A stretch of 64,000 nucleotides of DNA from Platerodrilus igneus (taxonomy: Eukaryota; Arthropoda; Insecta; Coleoptera; Lycidae). Made by a program: the position numbers and the translations under genes. Below, piece by piece: positions 58,737 to 64,000 of this stretch (the stretch's first letter is position 1; each line of letters starts with the position of its first letter). The stretch lies in assembly GCA_036346225.1 (NCBI GenBank), contig JARFIW010001110.1, forward strand, positions 496,001-560,000, given 5' to 3'. The notes beneath the pieces were generated by a model. It saw only the letters and a program-made list of their open reading frames with translations, made no database searches and had not been told where the DNA came from.

Positions 58737-60021
58737 TGAAAACCTTAAACTTGGAAGGCTTAAATATGAGGACGTGCCCAAATTGGATGTGTTTGGAGGA
58801 TATAAATTAGACGAAACCATAATAAAGGAAGATTATTATACATATCTTCCCTTTACATTGAATGCAGAAAACAACGATCGAATTTCAATTGAAATCCAGA
58901 GCAGTGATAACATCACATACCCCATGAAAGTTTCATATTTATAAGGGGTACCTATAAGCCTACGGAAACATTAAGAGAAGCGTCAACAAGTGTAGACCCG
59001 ATTAGAGCAGCAGAACCAGACCCTAAAGCTTACGAATTTACTAGAAATGCGCCATATTTTCTGTTTGAGGAAATTTAATACAAATTGGGTAATAATCAAA
59101 TAATAGATGTCTGCAGAATCCCTGGAATTACAAGAACTATTAAGGGTTTAGTATCCATGGAAGAATCAGAAACAAAATCTATTACACATACCGGGTGGAA
59201 GCCCGATACCATATTCCAAGATGGACGGTTTAGTTGTGCTATACCGCTAAAAACCATTTTTGGGTTTTTTGAAGATTACAAGAAAACTATCGTCAACATG
59301 CCTCAAGAACTGATTTTAATCAGATCCAAGTCGGACGTAAATTGCTACAAGTCAATTGGAAATACGGTAACGTTCAAAATACAACGTATTTCATGGGAGG
59401 TTCCGCATATAACATTAAGCGACTTCGCCAAGGCATCGCTGCTTTCGGAAATGCAAAATCAATCATCTATAATGGTCGCATTCAGAAAATGGGAACTACA
59501 CGAATTACCGTCTCTAACACAATCAAAGTCACAAGTATGGAGAATTAAAGTATCGAACAAAACAGAGAAGGCTCGGTGGATATTACTGGCTCTGCAAAAT
59601 GGAAAATATGATAAGAAAGAAGAAAATGCTACAAAGCTTTACGAATGCCAACATAACCAATGTCAAAGTGTTTTCAAACTCTCAGATGTTCCCTCAAGGT
59701 CGATTAAATTTGGATTTCGAGCAGAAAGACTACTTGCCAGCGTACCTGTCTTATGCATCTTTTATGGAAAAATACTATCCGAACAAATCGTCAACTAAAT
59801 GTTTAATGGACTACAACAGGTTTAAGGAATCACCCGTTTTTGTAATCGACTGCCGTCATCAATTTGAAAGCATCAAGGATGTAACGGTTGATGTAAGAAT
59901 GGAATTAGAAGCTTCAAGAAATTTTGAACCGTCGATGAAGGCTTATGCTTTAATTATACATGACTCTATGTTTGAATATAATCCGTTTACGGAAATTGTT
60001 AATAGATTTATTCACAATTAA
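58696..60021 (+). pseudogene. Major capsid protein (double jelly roll), broken
   Basis: ATG 58696. Recognisable blocks are spread over three frames: YYTYLPFTLNAENNDRISIE (58830-58900), frame change near 58935, FTRNAPYFLFEEI then a TAA at 59076-59078, DVCRIPGITRTIKGLVSMEE, ISWEVPHITLSDFAKASLL, VAFRKWELHELPSL and VWRIKVSNKTEKARWILLAL, a second shift near 59640, then GRLNLDFEQKDYLPAYLSYA, VFVIDCRHQFESIKDVTVDV and ALIIHDSMFEYNPFTEIVNR. This is the Polinton PY/major capsid order. About 440 codons in all. As it stands it cannot make a capsid protein. Confidence 0.85.
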
Positions 60022-60040
60022 ATATTTTGTATATATTTTT

Positions 60041-60046
60041 AATAAA
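60041..60046 (+). terminator. Poly-A signal after the major capsid gene
   Basis: Aataaa 20 nt after the capsid stop codon, before the CpG-rich repeat and the next promoter, so the capsid gene block and the ATPase gene look like separate transcription units. Confidence 0.5.
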
Positions 60047-60148
60047 ATAGTATAAAATTTATGTTGTTTTAATATTAAAAGGTTTTTTTTTGGTGATCCA
60101 ACGCAGTTCCTCACGTATTCCGATGTACGCCTAAGCACGCCTGTAATC

Positions 60149-60204
60149 ATGCGCACCCCTGCGCGTGCGCACCCCTGCGCATGCACACCCCTGCCCATGC
60201 GCAT
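60149..60204. repeat. 16-bp CpG-rich tandem repeat upstream of the ATPase
   Basis: 3.5 copies of a 16-mer (atgcgcacccctgcgc and variants) in an otherwise AT-rich element, ending 15 nt before the TATA box of the ATPase gene. Related gcacgcctg words lie just upstream (60130-60145). Confidence 0.9.
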
Positions 60205-60218
60205 TCTTGTAATGCTGG

Positions 60219-60253
60219 TATATAAGGGGATATTATTTTCAATTTGAATCAGT
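60219..60253 (+). promoter_or_regulatory. Core promoter of the ATPase gene
   Basis: TATA box tatataag (60219-60226) and initiator tcagt (60249-60253), 32 nt from the first T to the initiator A; ATG at 60273. Confidence 0.65.
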
Positions 60254-60272
60254 TTAAACTTATATTTGAAAG

Positions 60273-61139
60273 ATGTACATCAAGGAATCTTTAGAGAAAA
60301 CAATTAGTGAAATACAAAAGGGTATAAGTGTTAACTCTGCAAGTAGGTTATATGGTATACCCAAAAGAACGTTAAGCAGGCATTTGGATCTCCGTAAACC
60401 TCAAAAGAAGAATGGTGCTCCTAGGCCGGAAAATGTGAGAGACACGGGTTATGCTATACAAGAAGTTAAAATACCTATACAGAATTATGACTTTGCTATT
60501 GCTAGTGCAAGAGAGGATGGTAAACATGGTTCATTGTTCCCGTCTAACATACGAGCTATCTTCGCGGGACCATCGAGTTGTGGGAAGACTAACGCTTTAA
60601 TATCACTGATCCTGCACGAGAACGGTCTTAGATTCCAAAATGTCTATGTATTTTCGAAGAGTTTATATCAACCGAAATACGAATTGTTAAGAAACGTTTT
60701 TACACCATTAAAAGAAGAAATTGGGTACCATGAGTTTGAAAATTACGATGATTTGATCGAACCTGGAGATACCAAAGAAGATTTAATTATGGTTTTCGAT
60801 GATATACCTGTAAACGAGCAAAGTAAAATCACTCAGTTTTTCTCGTTCGGTCGACATAAAGCAATAGATTCGTTCTATCTATGTCAAACTTACGCTAGCG
60901 CCTTAAAACATAGACTCAGAGATAACACCAATGTAATCGCATTATGGAAACAGGATAACACAAACTTTCGCCATATCTTTTCGGATCATATAAGTGGTGA
61001 CATGACATATCCGAAATTTAAAGAAATGTGCTTACAGTGTTGGGGTGACTCAAAACATAATTTTATAACTATTGTGAAAGATTTTGATTTGGATAAGGAG
61101 CGATATCGGAAGAATTTCGACGAGTATATAAATATTTGA
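60273..61139 (+). CDS. Packaging ATPase (FtsK-HerA type) with N-terminal HTH
   Basis: Intact, 288 aa. Residues 6-38 (SLEKTISEIQKGISVNSASR, then LYGIPKRTLSRHL) form a pipsqueak-type helix-turn-helix. Residues 90-285 are the ATPase: Walker A GPSSCGKT (99-106), Walker B LIMVFDDI (171-178), then SFYLCQTYASALKHRLRDNT and NTNFRHIFSDH of the family's C-terminal half. It pumps DNA into the capsid in related viruses. The HTH may let it bind element DNA. Such a fusion is not part of the basic Polinton ATPase. Confidence 0.9.
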   Translation: MYIKESLEKTISEIQKGISVNSASRLYGIPKRTLSRHLDLRKPQKKNGAPRPENVRDTGYAIQEVKIPIQNYDFAIASAREDGKHGSLFPSNIRAIFAGPSSCGKTNALISLILHENGLRFQNVYVFSKSLYQPKYELLRNVFTPLKEEIGYHEFENYDDLIEPGDTKEDLIMVFDDIPVNEQSKITQFFSFGRHKAIDSFYLCQTYASALKHRLRDNTNVIALWKQDNTNFRHIFSDHISGDMTYPKFKEMCLQCWGDSKHNFITIVKDFDLDKERYRKNFDEYINI

Positions 61140-61178
61140 CATTATTCAAAAAAACAGTTAGTTTCCATCCATAGTTTC

Positions 61179-62093
61179 ATGATGACGGACGTTAACAATT
61201 TTATTGCGAATAAACGCAGTCTTCATCTTATGCAGGATGCTGTACGAAAAAAGTTTGTATCGTACAAAAAGGGAGACACCGCATCTCAGCAAAAATTCAA
61301 AGAGGTGCACAAACAATTGATTGATCCCTTGCAAATAACCGCTCCCCAGTTGCAATCGATCACCGAAAGAATCCCCACACCTACAACAAAGGTTAAAGTC
61401 GAAGACATGGACGTACCTATAAAGAAAATTAAGCAACTCGTTCCAGAAGAACCGTTCCACTATGCGGATGTGTTAGCTAGAGACGAAGACGAAAATATTG
61501 ACAAATCAATTTATGGAGTAAAGTATAATGTGGAAACCGATACATGGAGTTTGTGGAAAAGTGTATTGGTAATTAACCCGGAAATTAGCGATATAACATT
61601 AAATAATGTGATATATCCAGGTACGAGGGGTTTATACAATCTGCTGGTTTACAAAGACATCAGTCCCGAAGATGGCGATTTCAATTTGCATGAAGATATG
61701 CCGAATTACTTGGAAATGATCAAATCTGCATCGATTTTGAGAAGAACGTTTAACCCATTTGCGGTGCCCGATTTAAGCGGATTCCCAACAAATAACAAAA
61801 AGTTTAACAAATATGTGCAAAAATATACCACCGAATTTCAGAGGAACCCCGAAAGAAAACAGCCAAAGAGAAAAAAACAGTCTAAGGGAGCGGGTTTAGG
61901 CCTTTCTAATCGGTTTTACAAAAGTTTAAATTCAAAACCGGTGCAATATGTCTACTGGAATAATGTACATGAACTTGTGGATCGGCTGAGATTGTTGAAC
62001 GCATCCAACCGAGCTGGAAATACAAGCGAGGAAAGCATTAACGAGATGGTATCCATAATAGAAGAGTTGAGAGAAGAAGGTATACTACAGTGA
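61179..62093 (+). CDS. DUF8207-like Polinton protein
   Basis: Intact, 304 aa. N-terminal region helical and charged. The middle has SIYGVKYNVETDTWSLWKSV, then NNVIYPGTRGLYNLLVYKDI, followed by a basic tract with a Gly-rich turn (KRKKQSKGAGLGLSN) and a C-terminal block VQYVYWNNVHELVDRLRLLN, then EMVSIIEELREEGIL. This layout is what I recall as DUF8207 in insect Polintons. The function is unknown; the Gly-basic site could be a protease cleavage site. It lies between ATPase and fibre-like genes. Confidence 0.7.
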   Translation: MMTDVNNFIANKRSLHLMQDAVRKKFVSYKKGDTASQQKFKEVHKQLIDPLQITAPQLQSITERIPTPTTKVKVEDMDVPIKKIKQLVPEEPFHYADVLARDEDENIDKSIYGVKYNVETDTWSLWKSVLVINPEISDITLNNVIYPGTRGLYNLLVYKDISPEDGDFNLHEDMPNYLEMIKSASILRRTFNPFAVPDLSGFPTNNKKFNKYVQKYTTEFQRNPERKQPKRKKQSKGAGLGLSNRFYKSLNSKPVQYVYWNNVHELVDRLRLLNASNRAGNTSEESINEMVSIIEELREEGILQ

Positions 62094-62121
62094 GCTCAGT
62101 AAATAATTACACAGTTTTAAA

Positions 62122-62796
62122 ATGCCTAGCGACCGCTTCGGACGTTCAGAGCGTAAAGATGCTGATATTCGGCGCGGTCCTCCAGGTCGAGGATTTGTGC
62201 TAACGTTGGATGGTGATGGGTACGATATGCAGCAAAGAAGGTTAGTGAATTCATCAGACCCGAAAGACGATAGTGATTGTGTTAATCAGAGAAGCACTAT
62301 AGTATTCAAGTCTGGAGAAGAAACAATTAGTTTTCGTAAAAGAAGCTTAGTTGATGTGATGGATCCTAAAGACGATAGTGATTGTGTTAATAAGAAATCT
62401 GTAATCAAGCTCGTGAATCAAGCCTTTTCATACTGTCTAAAAAGTTCTGATGATATACAGCGTAAAGATAAAGCATTCAATGCGAGAAACCAGCGTATCA
62501 CAATGCTTGCTCAACCAGTTGAACCATCTGATGCAGTTAATAAACAATATGTAAATGAAAAATTGGATAAGCTTGTATCTGACTTTAAAACGTTTATACA
62601 ATTTTTTATTAATTTGACTGCAACTTCTGAGACAAATGAGAAGGAGCTCGGTCTTGCAATATCATCGATTTACGAGGCGTCACCAGCAGCTATACAAAAC
62701 AAATACTACAAACCAAAGCTTCAGTTTATGTCAAAGGTGCAATTGGATAAAGATAACCCCAATAGTTTAGCAACAGTGTTAAGCAAAAATGAGTAA
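62122..62796 (+). CDS. Fibre/spike-like Polinton protein
   Basis: Intact, 224 aa. Three imperfect repeats of a D-P-K-D-D-S-D-C-V-N-K unit (RRLVNSSDPKDDSDCVNQ, RSLVDVMDPKDDSDCVNKKS, MLAQPVEPSDAVNKQYV) follow an N-terminal FVLTLDGDGYDMQQRRLVNS. A repeated 'dP.d..DaVNk.yv' unit is characteristic of phage tail-fibre and spike shafts, and a coiled-coil-like segment follows. I infer a trimeric surface fibre; this is a structural analogy, not proof. The stop overlaps the integrase start (atgagtaa). Confidence 0.6.
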   Translation: MPSDRFGRSERKDADIRRGPPGRGFVLTLDGDGYDMQQRRLVNSSDPKDDSDCVNQRSTIVFKSGEETISFRKRSLVDVMDPKDDSDCVNKKSVIKLVNQAFSYCLKSSDDIQRKDKAFNARNQRITMLAQPVEPSDAVNKQYVNEKLDKLVSDFKTFIQFFINLTATSETNEKELGLAISSIYEASPAAIQNKYYKPKLQFMSKVQLDKDNPNSLATVLSKNE

Positions 62797-63720
62797 GGAA
62801 ATCATCGTTGAGGAATTATTTAAACCTGCAAGTAAAAAAATTTTCAGCGTCGTCATACAAATCTGAAACATGTGAAACGTGATCTTATCCAATCGGACTT
62901 GTGCGAAATGCAGCCTTACTCGCGTGTGAACAATAGGTACAAATATATTATAATAGCAATGGACTGTTTCACAAAATATGCTTTAGCAGAACCTTTAAAA
63001 AATAAAACTGGTTCAGAAGTTACAAATGCTGTGAAAAAAATATTGGACAAAATGTTGCAAGGAGAAAATAACGTAAAAATCAATCTACAAACGGATTTTG
63101 GGAAAGAGTACTACAACCGCTGGTTTAAAAATCTTATGCAAAAATATAAGATAAACCATTACTCTACGTATTCCACAATCAAAGCTAGTATGGTCGAGCG
63201 ATTGATCAGAACAATCAAAAACAACTTGTACAAAAGATTTTACTTGCAAGGTAGTCATAAATGGGTGAATATTTTGCCTAAGGTTATAGAAGAATACAAT
63301 AATACACCGCATCGGGCTATTAACATGACGCCTATGGAGGCAGAAGAACATCCGGAAAGAATAAAACTTTACACCGCTAACAGCGCTTCTAAAAGTCGCA
63401 AGAAGTTGTATAAGGTTGGAAACATTGTGCGTATATCAAAATATAAAGCAGTATTCGATCGAGGATTTCATCCAAACTGGAGTACAGAACTATTCAAAAT
63501 TGTTAAAGTACAACAAACGAGACCGATAACCTATCTGCTACAAGATTTGGAAGGTCGACCAATCCTAGGTGTTTTCTACGGCGATGAAATTCAGCTCACA
63601 GCAGCACCCGACACGTACTTAGTGGAAAAAGTTTTACGGAAACGGAAGCACGGACGCGAATTATTAGTGTCGTGGTTGGGGGATGGTAAAAGTTGGATTA
63701 AGAAAACAGACCTGCTTTAG
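62790..63720 (+). pseudogene. int: Retroviral-type (Polinton) integrase, frameshifted near the start
   Basis: ATG 62790 opens SKEIIVEELFKPAS and then shifts near 62840, beside an A7 run. From 62872 the frame is open to TAG 63720: LIQSDLCEMQPYSR (first Asp), IIIAMDCFTKYA, LQTDFGKEYYN (second Asp), SMVERLIRTIKNNLYKRF (Glu, 33 residues after the second Asp), YNNTPHRAINMTPMEAE, and a C-terminal chromo-like domain (YLVEKVLRKRKHGRELLVSW, then KSWIKKTDLL). All three catalytic residues are present. It inserts element DNA into chromosomes. The single indel makes this copy inactive unless it is a sequence error. Confidence 0.9.
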
Positions 63721-63850
63721 TATCAGCCAAAGTTCTAGATAATTACCTAGTTGAAAAAATCATAAAAGGAGGGGGTAAAGTTCCTTAACTGGATATATAG
63801 GAGAGATTTGCTTAGAACGCCATCCCCATTTATGATTTGAAGCAGGAAGC

Positions 63851-64000
63851 ATGTGTTTCATAATCGATTTACAAGGATATCAACACAAAACTAGTGATTT
63901 CTATTGCAAGGAGGTTGCCATTTTGGATGTAGCAAAGAATGTAATATGGCACGAGATACTGGATATAGCGGTGAGATATAACACCCTAAGTGATGATTTC
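63851..64000 (+). CDS. Open ORF cut by the window edge, unidentified
   Basis: 50 codons from ATG 63851, open to the last base. It begins MCFIIDLQGYQHKTSDFYCK, then EVAILDVAKNVIWHEI. A D-x-Q-G ... K-E start is reminiscent of RNase-H-fold nucleases or of a Polinton accessory protein, but too little is visible. A TATA-like tatatagg lies about 55 nt upstream. Between the integrase and this ORF, a short frame (63721-63788) ends KIIKGGGKVP before a stop and may be the end of a lost gene. Confidence 0.45.
   Translation, partial: MCFIIDLQGYQHKTSDFYCKEVAILDVAKNVIWHEILDIAVRYNTLSDDF

Larger units (their letters stand above)
51040..64000. mobile_element. Maverick/Polinton element, right end outside window
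   Basis: It contains the complete diagnostic set: protein-primed family-B polymerase, retroviral-type integrase, adenain-type protease, packaging ATPase, and major and minor capsid proteins. The polymerase is on the minus strand at the left, everything else is on the plus strand. At least 13 kb; the usual size is 15-20 kb, so a few kb are missing beyond 64000. The TIRs and 6-bp target duplication could not be read. Polintons are both transposons and probable virus genomes integrated in animal chromosomes. Confidence 0.95.

Overview
The window is AT-rich insect genomic DNA with almost no conventional host genes. The evidence for an insect is an odorant-receptor (7tm_6 type) gene in several phase-compatible exons, together with mariner, piggyBac, Bel/Pao, Ty3/Gypsy, Penelope and CR1/Jockey-type elements of the kind common in insects. 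I cannot name the order or species. About two thirds of the window can be assigned to transposable elements, many nested in one another and most carrying stops, frameshifts or deletions.

Layout. 1-12.1 kb holds several copies of LTR-like repeats and an internally deleted Gypsy element with two 1,737-bp LTRs (3556-5292 and 7790-9526), a tRNA-Lys-type primer-binding site, a broken gag and only the two ends of pol. 12.1-17.3 kb holds non-coding DNA, a decayed Bel/Pao gag-protease and another piece of the same LTR-like repeat. 20.0-35.2 kb is the odorant-receptor locus: exon 1 at 20014 and exons 2-4 at 34437-35229 join in phase, which would make a 14.2-kb first intron. That intron contains an antisense Gypsy element (about 20.5-26.2 kb), a second Bel/Pao element split by a DD34D mariner, another Gypsy RT fragment, a truncated piggyBac ending in a perfect hairpin, and the 3' end of one more Gypsy. 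36.8-39.2 kb holds a macrodomain-like fragment followed by a head-to-tail array of five tRNA-derived SINE units, the last one split by a 561-bp TIR element. 41.4-48.1 kb is a CR1/Jockey-type LINE (PHD-finger ORF1, APE endonuclease, reverse transcriptase) interrupted by an unidentified insert of about 400 bp and by an inverted dimer of Penelope-like retroelement 3' ends with a 12-bp target duplication. 48.2-50.7 kb is a mariner-type transposon with DD41D spacing and TIRs of about 500 bp.

The most interesting region is 51.0-64.0 kb, a Maverick/Polinton that runs off the right edge. On the minus strand it carries a protein-primed family-B DNA polymerase whose reading frame is rebuilt from three exons separated by two introns of 47-49 nt, with an N-terminal C2H2 zinc-finger module. 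On the plus strand follow an unknown 266-aa protein, a PLA2-like/pX-like minor virion protein, an adenain-type protease, a penton (minor capsid), a small ORF, the double-jelly-roll major capsid, a packaging ATPase with an N-terminal helix-turn-helix, a DUF8207-like protein, a fibre-like protein, a retroviral-type integrase with a chromo-like tail, and an ORF left open at the window edge. Together these supply DNA replication (polymerase), integration (integrase) and virion building and packaging (capsids, protease, ATPase). Polymerase exons 2-3, ATPase, DUF8207-like, fibre-like, PLA2-like and 266-aa ORFs are open; protease, penton, major capsid, integrase and the start of the polymerase are broken by single frameshifts or stops. 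Three of its genes share a TATA box about 31 nt before a TCAGT/TTAGT initiator.
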